A stretch of 9,630 nucleotides of DNA. It comes from CAZRZN01 sp964604565 (GTDB taxonomy: Bacteria; Pseudomonadota; Alphaproteobacteria; Rhodobacterales; Rhodobacteraceae). Below the pieces are notes generated by a model. The model was not told the DNA's origin, made no database searches, and was given only the letters and a program-made list of their open reading frames with translations. The position numbers and the translations under genes were made by a program. Positions 1-6,654 of the stretch are shown here, piece after piece (the stretch's first letter is position 1; each line of letters opens with the position of its first letter). The stretch spans positions 1 through 9,630 of the forward strand of contig CAZRZN010000157.1 of the NCBI GenBank assembly GCA_964604565.1, written 5' to 3'.

Positions 1-76
1 CCCCCTGCCCTTCAGCTTGCCGCCCACGCAGAGAAAGTGCCGCTTGACTCGGCGCAATCGTCACAGGCCGCCCGGT

Positions 77-1525
77 TCATCCGATCCGGTAGTTTGGAGA
101 CTCGCGCGTGATCTGAACGTCATGCACATGGCTTTCCTTCAAGCCCGCGCCCGTAATGCGCACAAAGCTGCAATTCTGGCGCATCTGCTCCACGGTGCCG
201 TTTCCGGTATACCCCATGGCTGCGCGCAGCCCGCCCACCAGCTGGTGGATGACCGTCACGGCCGATCCCTTGTAGGGCACCTGCCCTTCGATCCCTTCGG
301 GCACCAGCTTGTCGCTGGCCGCGTCCTTCTGGAAATACCGGTCGGCAGAGCCGCGCGCCATGGCCGCGAGCGATCCCATCCCGCGATAGGCCTTGTAGGA
401 CCGGCCCTGATAGAGAATCACCTCTCCCGGGCTTTCATCCGTCCCGGCGATCATGGAACCCACCATCGCGCAGGAGGCCCCCGCCGCGATCGCCTTGGCG
501 AAATCGCCGGAGAACTTGATGCCGCCATCCGCGATGATCGGCACGTCGCCCGCAGCGGCGGCGCAATCCATGATCGCGGTCAATTGCGGCATCCCCACGC
601 CCGCGACCATCCGCGTCGTGCAGATCGATCCCGGGCCGATCCCGACCTTCACCGCATCCGCACCTGCGTCGATCAATGCGCGGGTCGCATCGTAGGTGGC
701 AACGTTGCCCGCCATGATCTGCACTTCGTTCGACAGGGTCTTGGCGCGCTCAACCGCCCGGGCCACCCCTTCGGAATGGCCATGCGCGGTGTCGATCACC
801 ACCATGTCAACACCCGCGTCCACCAGTGCCGCGGATCGTTCATAACCCGCATCCCCCACGGTCGATGCGGCAGCCACCCGCAAACGGCCAAGCCCGTCCT
901 TGCAGGCGGTCGGGTTGAGAACCGCCTGTTGGGTGTCCTTCAACGTCAACAGACCGGTCAGCACGCCATTGGCATCGGTCACCAGCAGCTTTTCGATCCG
1001 CCGCGCCTTCATCTGGCTGATGGCTTCCTGCCGGTCGGCGGGTTCATAGAGAATTGCAAGGTTTTCATGGGTCATCATGACCCGCACGGGCGTGTCATCG
1101 CGTTCTGCAAACCGCATGTCGCGGTTCGTGACGATCCCGACGACCCGGCGTTTTTCATCCACCACCGGAAACCCGCTGAACCCGTAGCGTTCGGTCAGTG
1201 CCTTGGCATCGGCCAGCGTCTGATCCGGGGTCAGCGTGATGGGATTGTAGACGATCCCGGATTCAAACCGTTTGACCCGGCGCACTTCGCGGGCCTGATC
1301 CTCGACGTTCAGATTGCGGTGGATGACACCCATGCCACCGGCTTGCGCCATGGTGATGGCCATCTGGCTTTCGGTCACGGTGTCCATGGCGCTGGACAGT
1401 AGCGGGATGTTCAGCGCGATGGACCGCGTCACCCTAGTCCGCATGTCTGCGGTGGAGGGCAGCACATTGGACGCCGCCGGAACGAGAAGGACATCATCGA
1501 AGGTCAGGGCCTCGCGAATCTCCAT
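77..1525 (-). CDS. guaB: Inosine-5'-monophosphate dehydrogenase (IMPDH)
   Basis: Catalyses the NAD-dependent oxidation of IMP to XMP, the committed cytosolic step of guanine nucleotide synthesis. The 482-aa length is normal for a bacterial IMPDH. A TIM-barrel catalytic domain is interrupted by a tandem CBS (Bateman) module at about residues 95-205, the family's site for nucleotide regulation. The catalytic loop GIGPGSICTTR places the nucleophilic Cys at 302. DGGIKFSGD (333-341) is the phosphate-binding region, YRGMGS (380-385) follows, and DRYFQ (395-399) carries the flap Arg-Tyr pair (396/397) that activates water. The ATG at 1525 is chosen because MEIREALTFDDVLLVP is the canonical N-terminus and AGGAG lies 8 bases upstream (1534-1538). 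The reading frame stays open upstream to 2095, but that extension has no family similarity. No terminator is visible downstream before the window ends. Identity is certain. Confidence 0.98.
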   Translation of the reverse strand: MEIREALTFDDVLLVPAASNVLPSTADMRTRVTRSIALNIPLLSSAMDTVTESQMAITMAQAGGMGVIHRNLNVEDQAREVRRVKRFESGIVYNPITLTPDQTLADAKALTERYGFSGFPVVDEKRRVVGIVTNRDMRFAERDDTPVRVMMTHENLAILYEPADRQEAISQMKARRIEKLLVTDANGVLTGLLTLKDTQQAVLNPTACKDGLGRLRVAAASTVGDAGYERSAALVDAGVDMVVIDTAHGHSEGVARAVERAKTLSNEVQIMAGNVATYDATRALIDAGADAVKVGIGPGSICTTRMVAGVGMPQLTAIMDCAAAAGDVPIIADGGIKFSGDFAKAIAAGASCAMVGSMIAGTDESPGEVILYQGRSYKAYRGMGSLAAMARGSADRYFQKDAASDKLVPEGIEGQVPYKGSAVTVIHQLVGGLRAAMGYTGNGTVEQMRQNCSFVRITGAGLKESHVHDVQITRESPNYRIG

Positions 1526-1638
1526 GAGTGGCACTCCTTTGGAGGGGATCGGTTGGCGGCTCCCTATCGCATGGGCGGAAAGGAAAGGAAAGGCATCGGT
1601 TGACGCACCGCCGCGGGGATTTTCATTTTCTCCGAGCC

Positions 1639-1687
1639 ATGCCCCGGATGCCCCGGCCCGCCATCCAGAGCTCCGCTGTCGCGGAGC
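1639..1687. repeat. Tandem 9-bp repeat and small hairpin between hyuB and guaB
   Basis: The 271-base gap between the hyuB stop (1797) and the guaB start (1525) must contain the guaB promoter, but I cannot pick out a convincing -35/-10 pair. ATGCCCCGG occurs twice head to tail at 1639-1647 and 1648-1656. GCTCCGC-tgtc-GCGGAGC (1670-1687) forms a 7-bp stem with a 4-base loop. It is not followed by a T-run on either strand, so it is at best a weak end for the hyuAB transcript. A GGAAA triplet repeat lies near 1578-1593. The role of these elements is unknown. Confidence 0.3.
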
Positions 1688-1796
1688 CGCCCACCCGGAG
1701 GCCGACAGACCGCCTCGACGCGGCCGAAGTCCAGCCCCCCCCGCGCAGGCGACAGCCAAGACGCGGCCGTATGCGGCCGGCTCGTGCCATTCCCGA

Positions 1797-3413
1797 TCAG
1801 CGGCCGGGCGGGCTGACAAACCCTGCGAGGACATCCTGCGCGACAGTCGCGTCGGGCCGGTGCTCCGCCGGGCCATATCCCCCGCCACCCGCCTGTTCAA
1901 GACGCAACCTGTCGCCCGTTTGCAGGACATGGCTTCCCTGTGCGGGCACCTGCACATCGTTGATCCAGTGGCTGCGCAGCGCCCCCGCCTCGCCCCCGAA
2001 AAGGCCCTGCGCGGCAAACCGCGTGCGGTTGCCCATCTGGAACACCACGAGATCATGCCCGGTGTCGTTTCGCATCTCGACCGTTTGACCGGCACCGCCG
2101 CGAAAGCGGCCCGCCCCCCCGCTGTCGGGCCGCAGCGACTTGCGCAGGACAGTCACGTTGCTGCGCGGTTCGAACACCTCCACCGGCATGTAGCCCATGT
2201 TGGACGAGCCGGGCATGCACTGCCGTCCGTCCAACCCGTCAAGCGCGCCAAAGCCGCCCGAGGCGCTGTAGGTCGTGGCCATGGCGCGGCCATCCGGGTG
2301 ACGGCCCTGAAAGGCCAGAATGTCCATCAGGCCGCTGGCCGCGCAGACCCTGTCGGGCATGATCGGGGCCAGCGCCTCCATGATCAGGGGCACGATGAAA
2401 TGCCCGATCGTATGCCGGCCCGCCGAGGCCGCAGGCGGTCTGGCGTTCAAGATGGATCCGTCGGGCGCGGCGACCGCAATGCACAGCGTCGCCCCGTCAT
2501 TGTTGGGGATCGACGGCGTTGTCAGGCATTTGACAGCATACAGCGCCATCGCCCGCGTATAGGGAAAGGGCACGTTGATCCCGGCCTGCACGCAGCCCTC
2601 TGTCCCGTCAAAGCGGATGTCCAGACGCTGTCCACGCTTGTCGACCTGACAGCACAGCAGGCGGGTATCCTGCAACGCCTCGACCCTTGTTTCCGCCGTG
2701 TAACGCCCGTCCGGCAGATCGCCAAGGGCGCTGCGCACGGCGGCATCGGACTGGTCGATGATCGCATCGGCCAGCGGCGCAAGGCTGTGCAACGCGTAAT
2801 CGTCCATGAACTCCAGCACTTCGCGCACCACGACGGCGGTGCAACTGATATTGGCGGAAATATCGCCCATGACCTGATCGGGCACCCGCACGTTCAGCCG
2901 GATCAATTCGATGATATCCTGATCCGGAATGCCCGCCCGCATCAGCTTGAGGACCGGCAGGCGCAGACCTTCGTGATAGATTTCCGTTGCGGAGACCGAA
3001 AATCCCATGCCGCCGATGTCCGGCAGATGCGTGATGCTCATGGCGAAACCGATCAGCGTCCCGTCGCGCAGGATCGGTCGCATGACGGCGATGTCGAACA
3101 TGTGACCGGTGCCAAAGACCGGGTCGTTGGACACCACCACATCGCCTTCGTCCAGCCCGTCGGCGGGATATTTGTCCAGCATGTGCCGCAGCGTGACAGA
3201 GGCGGTGCCGATAAACACCGGGATGCATTTCGCGCTTTGCGCGATCATCCGTCCCCGCGCGTCGAAAATCAGCACCGTCAGGTCGAAGCCTTCGCGCACC
3301 AGCGACGAAAACGAGGTCCGCACCAGCGCCGCCGCGCCTTCGTCGGTGATGGAGATCAGCCTGTCCCACATCACCGACAGGTCGACTGCGTCGAGAGATC
3401 CGGAATGCGCCAT
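1797..3413 (-). CDS. hyuB: Hydantoinase B / oxoprolinase family protein (amidohydrolase B subunit)
   Basis: Predicted smaller subunit of a two-component ATP-dependent amidohydrolase of the HyuA/HyuB superfamily (N-methylhydantoinase, 5-oxoprolinase, caprolactamase; acetone and acetophenone carboxylases are relatives). It is 538 aa, within the usual size for separate B subunits. Family landmarks, in order: an N-terminal helix region with DEGAAALVRTSFS (24-36), NDPVFGTGHMFDI (96-108) followed by ITHLPDIGGMG (127-137), the glycine-rich SGGFGALDGLDG (385-396), RPDSGGAGRFRGGAG (428-442), and a C-terminal GGGGYGP tail (509-515). The start is one base after the hyuA TAG stop. AGGAGG (3422-3427) lies 8-9 bases upstream inside the end of hyuA, implying translational coupling and a stoichiometric complex. 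The A subunit is thought to phosphorylate the substrate and B to complete ring opening. The substrate cannot be read from the sequence. I see no frameshift or truncation. Confidence 0.93.
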   Translation of the reverse strand: MAHSGSLDAVDLSVMWDRLISITDEGAAALVRTSFSSLVREGFDLTVLIFDARGRMIAQSAKCIPVFIGTASVTLRHMLDKYPADGLDEGDVVVSNDPVFGTGHMFDIAVMRPILRDGTLIGFAMSITHLPDIGGMGFSVSATEIYHEGLRLPVLKLMRAGIPDQDIIELIRLNVRVPDQVMGDISANISCTAVVVREVLEFMDDYALHSLAPLADAIIDQSDAAVRSALGDLPDGRYTAETRVEALQDTRLLCCQVDKRGQRLDIRFDGTEGCVQAGINVPFPYTRAMALYAVKCLTTPSIPNNDGATLCIAVAAPDGSILNARPPAASAGRHTIGHFIVPLIMEALAPIMPDRVCAASGLMDILAFQGRHPDGRAMATTYSASGGFGALDGLDGRQCMPGSSNMGYMPVEVFEPRSNVTVLRKSLRPDSGGAGRFRGGAGQTVEMRNDTGHDLVVFQMGNRTRFAAQGLFGGEAGALRSHWINDVQVPAQGSHVLQTGDRLRLEQAGGGGYGPAEHRPDATVAQDVLAGFVSPPGR

Positions 3414-3414
3414 G

Positions 3415-5502
3415 CTACATGCCTCCTGCCGCGCCGATATGCGCGATCAGATTGCCGCGTTCGTCCAGTTGGGCACTGTCGCCCGCATCCAGCAGAACGA
3501 TCGATTCGCGCTCTTCGATCAGGCAGGGGCCAGTGACTCGGGTATCCGGGCGCAACCGGTATCTGTCATGAACCGGGCAGTCGATCATGCCACCTGCCGC
3601 CGGAAACCACGCCGGTCGCTGCCCCTTTAGCGTGCCGCCCACACTTCGGGCCAGATCGGGTGCGGGCAAGGTGGCGGGTTCCGGGCCGACGGCGGCGATC
3701 TTCCAGGCGCTGATTTCCAGCGGTTGATCCAGCACCGTCCCGAAGATCCCCCTATATGTCCGTGCGAAAAGATCCGGCAACTGCCCGATCAGCGCCGCGC
3801 TGTCGCCTTCCGGCAGGGCGACCTCGATGCTGTAGCCCTGCCCCGCATATCGCATGTCGACCCGGCGGTCATGGCGGATCGCGCCGCCTGCGATACCGGA
3901 CGTCCCCATCTCTGTTGTCACCTCGGCCTCCAAGGCCCGCAGGATGCGGTCGAAGCCGGCGACATCGAGATCCTCCAGCGCCATGGCATGAGAGCGCATG
4001 ATTTCGAAGGAAACCGCCCCGACCAGCATTCCGTAGGCCGACATGACCCCGGCCCCGACAGGAAAGACGATGCGCGGCACGCGCAGTTTGCGGGCGATGC
4101 GGGCCGCGTGCAGCGGACCGCCCCCGCCAAAGGCCGCCATGCCCGATCGGCGATAGTCAAAGCCGCGTTCCGTGGCGTGCATCCGAAAGGCGCGGGCGAT
4201 GTCCTCATTGGCGATGTCATGAATACCCCATGCGGTGCGCAGGAGGTCCAGATCCAGATCGCCCGCCAGCGTCCTCAACGCGCGCTCTGCGAGACCGGCG
4301 TCGATGCGCATTGCGCCGCCCAGAAAGAATTCCGGATCCAGATAGCCCAGCAGGAGGTTCGCATCGGTCAGCGTCGCGATCTGTCCGCCACGACCGTAGC
4401 AGGCCGGGCCGGGCACTGCGCCCGCGCTGGAGGGTCCGACACGCAGGCGTCCCAGTCCGTCAACCGACGCAAGGCTGCCGCCACCGGCGCCAATCTCGGT
4501 CATGTCCAGAACCGGGATCTGCAATTGCAGACCGCTGCCCGCCTTGTTCCTGTAGGCATGTGCCGCCTCGAAACTGTAGGTGCGGACCGGCTGGCCATCC
4601 TTGACCAGCGCCCCCTTGGCGGTCGTCCCGCCCAGATCGAAGGACAAGAGCGCGTCGGCGCCCAGATCGCGGCCGATCCGCGCCGCCATGAGCGCACCCG
4701 CCGCCGGACCGGATTCCAAGAGCCTGACAGGATGCGTGCGCGCGGTTTCAGGCGACATCAGTCCGCCGCTGGATCCGATGACGAAAAGGCTGCCAGTGAA
4801 CCCCATATCCGCCAGTCCGGCCTCCAGCCGGCGCAGATAGCGCGCGACAGCCGGCTGTGCATAGGCGTTGGCGCATGTCGTCGTCCAGCGTTCCAGTTCA
4901 CGCGCAAAGGGGAACACCCCCGATGAGGTCGACACATGCAGCTCTGGCGCCATCTCTTGAATGATCTGCTCCGCCCGTTGTTCGTGTTCGGGGTTCGCGT
5001 AGGCGTGCAGAAAACAGATGGCGAGCGCCTCTATGCCCGTCTCCAACAGGTCGGTCAGCGCCGCGCGCAGCGCGTCCTCATCCATCGGAAGGCTTATGCG
5101 GCCCGAATGCTGCACCCGCTCCGGGACTTCACGGCGCAGCGGACGCGGCACCAGGGGGGCGGCGAATTGCAGTCTTTGATCATATAGGTCGTAACGTCCC
5201 TCGACCCCGATATCGAGCAGGTCACGGAACCCGTCGGTCACCAGCATCCCGGTGCGCGCGCCCTTTCGTTCGATCAGCGCGTTGGTCACAAGCGTTGTGC
5301 CGTGCACGATCTCCGAGAGGTCGCTGACGGCAAACCCGTGATCCGCCGCGATGGCGCCAACCCCTTCCAGCACGGCGCGCGCGGGATCATCTGGCGTGGT
5401 CAGGCGCTTGTGCACCGCCGTCCGTCCATCCCCGGCGCCGGTGCGGTCGATCATCGCGAAATCGGTGAAGGTCCCGCCAATGTCCACGCCCAACCGGATC
5501 AT
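3415..5502 (-). CDS. hyuA: Hydantoinase A / oxoprolinase family protein (ATP-binding A subunit)
   Basis: Predicted 695-aa large subunit that binds ATP and activates a cyclic amide (hydantoin, 5-oxoproline or lactam type) for hydrolysis with HyuB. The N-terminus GVDIGGTFTDF (5-15) is the phosphate-1 loop of an actin/Hsp70-like ATPase. VHGTTLVTNALIERKGA (66-82) is the Hydant_A_N hallmark. DLGGTTAKGAL (289-299) is the second phosphate loop. TEIGAGGGS (335-343), SAGAVPGPACYGRGG (359-373) and AFGGGGPLHA (457-466) are conserved in the family, and the C-terminal domain carries RYAGQGYSIEV (551-561). ATG 5502 is preferred: AAGGG lies 7 bases upstream and translation begins directly at the ATPase strand. 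A GTG at 5532 would add ten unconserved residues. The carboxylase-type third (gamma) subunit and any transporter are absent nearby, favouring a hydrolase over acetone carboxylase. Substrate unassigned. Confidence 0.94.
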   Translation of the reverse strand: MIRLGVDIGGTFTDFAMIDRTGAGDGRTAVHKRLTTPDDPARAVLEGVGAIAADHGFAVSDLSEIVHGTTLVTNALIERKGARTGMLVTDGFRDLLDIGVEGRYDLYDQRLQFAAPLVPRPLRREVPERVQHSGRISLPMDEDALRAALTDLLETGIEALAICFLHAYANPEHEQRAEQIIQEMAPELHVSTSSGVFPFARELERWTTTCANAYAQPAVARYLRRLEAGLADMGFTGSLFVIGSSGGLMSPETARTHPVRLLESGPAAGALMAARIGRDLGADALLSFDLGGTTAKGALVKDGQPVRTYSFEAAHAYRNKAGSGLQLQIPVLDMTEIGAGGGSLASVDGLGRLRVGPSSAGAVPGPACYGRGGQIATLTDANLLLGYLDPEFFLGGAMRIDAGLAERALRTLAGDLDLDLLRTAWGIHDIANEDIARAFRMHATERGFDYRRSGMAAFGGGGPLHAARIARKLRVPRIVFPVGAGVMSAYGMLVGAVSFEIMRSHAMALEDLDVAGFDRILRALEAEVTTEMGTSGIAGGAIRHDRRVDMRYAGQGYSIEVALPEGDSAALIGQLPDLFARTYRGIFGTVLDQPLEISAWKIAAVGPEPATLPAPDLARSVGGTLKGQRPAWFPAAGGMIDCPVHDRYRLRPDTRVTGPCLIEERESIVLLDAGDSAQLDERGNLIAHIGAAGGM

Positions 5503-5530
5503 GCAAGTGCCCTTCAGTCTGATCTGGCTC

Positions 5531-5559
5531 ACTAATCACCGGCCCAGCCGCGACGTCAA
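5531..5559 (-). promoter_or_regulatory. Possible hyuAB promoter
   Basis: On the minus strand TTGACG (5559-5554) lies 17 bases from ATTAGT (5536-5531). This would start a transcript near 5524 with a leader of about 20 bases carrying the hyuA ribosome-binding site. The -35 matches the sigma-70 consensus at five of six positions, but the -10 is poor. The alternative is read-through from the tRNA-Val gene upstream. Confidence 0.3.
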
Positions 5560-5615
5560 CGCCGACCTGCCAAAAACTGTGCCCCCGCATCCTGCGATCA
5601 TCCCGACAGCCTGGG

Positions 5616-5658
5616 CAGGCGCCTGACCCTACGCCCGAGGGCTGCAACTGTTGCGCCC
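5616..5658. repeat. Two inverted repeats upstream of hyuA
   Basis: The 237-base gap between hyuA and the tRNA gene contains a perfect 10-bp palindrome CAGGCGCCTG (5616-5625), flanked by partly matching GG/CC. It also contains an imperfect dyad (5639-5658) made of GCAAC-A-GTTGC with outer GGGC/GCCC arms and one bulge. Neither is followed by a T-run. They lie upstream of the possible hyuA promoter, where an activator or repressor could bind, but no regulator gene is present in the window. Confidence 0.3.
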
Positions 5659-5739
5659 CATCACGACTTTACGAACCAAGGCCCTCATTGCTGCAAGGCC
5701 CGTTCCAGTCGGCTCTTTCCGTGTAACGTCAGGGGAGCA

Positions 5740-5814
5740 TGGTGGGTGATAGAGGATTTGAACCTCTGACATCTTCGATGTGAACGAAGCGCTCTACCAC
5801 TGAGCTAATCACCC
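5740..5814 (-). tRNA. tRNA-Val (anticodon CAC)
   Basis: Reading the minus strand from 5814, the sequence folds into a complete cloverleaf. The acceptor stem is GGGTGAT/ATCACCC. The D arm is GCTC-AGTGGTA-GAGC and the anticodon stem CTTCG/CGAAG encloses the loop TTCACAT, giving anticodon CAC that reads GUG valine codons. The variable loop is ATGTC and the T arm is AGAGG-TTCAAAT-CCTCT. Discriminator A73 is at 5743, and the terminal CCA is encoded in the DNA (5742-5740). The body is 72 nt without CCA. All stems are fully paired, so the gene should be functional. No T-run terminator follows in the 237 bases before hyuA, so the 3' end may be made by processing of a longer transcript. Confidence 0.97.
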
Positions 5815-5824
5815 GACGCGCCGC

Positions 5825-5852
5825 TCTTAACCGCACATCTGCCTTTGCGCAA
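5825..5852 (-). promoter_or_regulatory. Possible tRNA-Val promoter
   Basis: TTGCGC (5852-5847) and TTAAGA (5830-5825) on the minus strand are 16 bases apart. They would place the start close to the tRNA 5' end at 5814. The -35 sits inside a dyad centred on TTGCGCAA (5845-5852). The consensus match is modest; the position is the main support. Confidence 0.35.
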
Positions 5853-5980
5853 GAGGCTCCGCGCGCAAAAAACGGCGCTGCTCCGCAGGCCATTTCCACC
5901 CGATGCGACGCCCGTATGGCACACCCGCCACAGGAAACGCATGACGGGCGAAGCCATTGCTTGACTTGACACAAATCCGC

Positions 5981-6006
5981 GATGCAGGGTTCCAGCATCT
6001 TTTTTT
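5981..6006 (+). promoter_or_regulatory. Terminator-like hairpin with T-run upstream of the 63-aa gene; TTGACA just before it
   Basis: GATGC (5981-5985) and GCATC (5995-5999) pair around an inner GG/CC with a GTT loop, and a run of seven T (6000-6006) follows at once. The ribosome-binding site of the small gene begins only 11 bases later. A perfect -35-like TTGACA lies at 5966-5971, overlapping a second TTGACT at 5961-5966, but no good -10 is found at normal spacing. The element could be a weak attenuator, a block to antisense transcription, or chance. Confidence 0.3.
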
Positions 6007-6026
6007 CCCCTGGGCTGGAGATTGAC

Positions 6027-6218
6027 ATGACAAAGACACTCGCCGCGGCTGGTCTGCTGGTTGCAATGACAACCACGACCACTTTCGCCGGAAACTACGA
6101 CGAACCCTATATCGAACCGCCGGTCATCGTCGAAGACGCACAGCAAGGCAGCAGCAGCGCGCCGCTTGTTCTCGCACTGATGACGGTTCTGCTGTTCGGC
6201 GCGGCGGCCAGCAACTAA
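6027..6218 (+). CDS. Small exported or membrane protein, unknown function (63 aa)
   Basis: I cannot assign a function. The start ATG 6027 is supported by GGAG six bases upstream (6017-6020). An in-frame ATG at 5982 lacks such a site. Residues 1-21 form a typical Sec signal peptide: Lys3, a hydrophobic core, a Thr run, then TFA with likely cleavage before Gly22. The mature part starts with an acidic, Pro-rich stretch (Asp25, Glu26, Glu30, Glu36, Asp37) with no basic residue. A QQGSSS patch (39-44) follows, then one hydrophobic segment at about 45-61 ending in AAASN. If cleaved, about 42 residues remain, anchored by the C-terminal helix. The design matches the 79-aa gene downstream. I have the impression that such signal-linker-Ser-helix proteins are common in Rhodobacterales, but this is unverified. 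A 114-base stretch separates the stop from the terminator. Confidence 0.75.
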   Translation: MTKTLAAAGLLVAMTTTTTFAGNYDEPYIEPPVIVEDAQQGSSSAPLVLALMTVLLFGAAASN

Positions 6219-6332
6219 AGCAATATACCCAAGATCGTTGTGACGTTTTCAGGCTGCGATCCAATCCACGCTCCTGCGGTCTGTGCGTGTCCGCACTACC
6301 TTCCGTAAATGCGCCGAATACTCAGCAAACAG

Positions 6333-6370
6333 AAAAATCAGCCGGACCGCGCAGGTCCGGCTGATTTTTT
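6333..6370 (+). terminator. Strong intrinsic terminator, probably bidirectional
   Basis: A perfect 16-bp stem runs 6333-6348 against 6354-6369, with loop GCGCA. The core CAGCCGGACC/GGTCCGGCTG is GC-rich. On the plus strand it ends in six T, and on the minus strand the mirror run of five T gives a second usable terminator. It should end the transcript of the 63-aa gene, and it could stop any minus-strand transcript from the interval 6371-6640. Confidence 0.93.
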
Positions 6371-6654
6371 ACGGTATGTGTTTCAAAGCCCCGGTGAGAT
6401 TGGCCACCTTCAACCGTGTTAACGGTTCTAAAGGCTTCGGGTGCAATGCCGAATTTAGCCTGCCTCTCGATGCCAAAGGTCGGCAGGGATTGACCTTTCT
6501 CAAGCCGTCGCAAGATCATTTCGACTACCCCCTTTCCAGAGGGCAAACGCCTTCACACTTGCGTGATTCAGATTCTCTGGCACAATAGAGGCGTTACTCA
6601 ATCAGCCTTCGGTAGCAAGTCTTTTGGAAATCCTGAAATTCAGAGGAATCTCGC
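6371..6654. other. Intergenic stretch with small inverted repeats and a doubtful minus-strand ORF
   Basis: No confident gene lies between the terminator and the 79-aa gene. AACCGT-gtta-ACGGTT (6412-6427) forms a 6-bp hairpin, and AAAGGTC...GACCTTT (6475-6481 with 6492-6498) forms a 7-bp stem with a 10-base loop. A minus-strand frame from ATG 6519 to a TGA at 6322 would encode 65 aa (beginning MILRRLEKGQSLPTFG). It has an AAGGGGG stretch about 8 bases upstream, but it reads straight through the strong terminator hairpin and matches no family I know. It could be a degraded gene, a structured small RNA terminated at 6333, or plain spacer. The base composition is visibly less GC-rich than that of the flanking large genes. 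Confidence 0.4.
6559..6586 (+). promoter_or_regulatory. Possible promoter of the 79-aa gene
   Basis: TTGCGT (6559-6564) and CACAAT (6581-6586, four of six consensus bases) are separated by 16 bases. A start near 6594 would give a leader of about 60 bases. A separate promoter is expected because the strong terminator at 6333-6370 cuts this gene off from the one upstream. The match is weak. Confidence 0.27.

Noticed and set aside
1..64. Possible start of a minus-strand gene just after guaB (GTG at 64)
   Set aside because: Only about 20 codons are visible, with no clear ribosome-binding site and no recognisable sequence. The frame is open, but that is not enough to call a gene.
1526..2095. N-terminal extension of guaB up to 2095
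   Set aside because: It overlaps the end of hyuB, has no IMPDH similarity, and the internal ATG at 1525 has a strong ribosome-binding site and the canonical N-terminus.
17..3536. Long open frames on the plus strand opposite guaB and hyuB (17-1402 and 1314-3536)
   Set aside because: They are antisense to clearly recognised genes, are rich in Arg, His and Pro as expected of GC-rich shadow frames, and have no recognisable domain.
3724..4926. 400-codon plus-strand open frame opposite hyuA
   Set aside because: It is a shadow of HyuA, with biased composition and no supporting ribosome-binding site or domain.
5740..5814. tRNA-Val as an integration site for a mobile element
   Set aside because: I found no second copy of the tRNA 3' end, no integrase and no phage or plasmid genes in the window.
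5805..6146. Minus-strand frames of 81-117 codons over the tRNA-Val promoter region and the 63-aa gene
   Set aside because: They overlap the tRNA or its promoter and the better-supported 63-aa gene, and have no ribosome-binding site or family similarity.
6283..6588. 101-codon plus-strand frame between the two small genes
   Set aside because: It runs through the strong terminator hairpin, lacks a convincing ribosome-binding site, and has no recognisable features.
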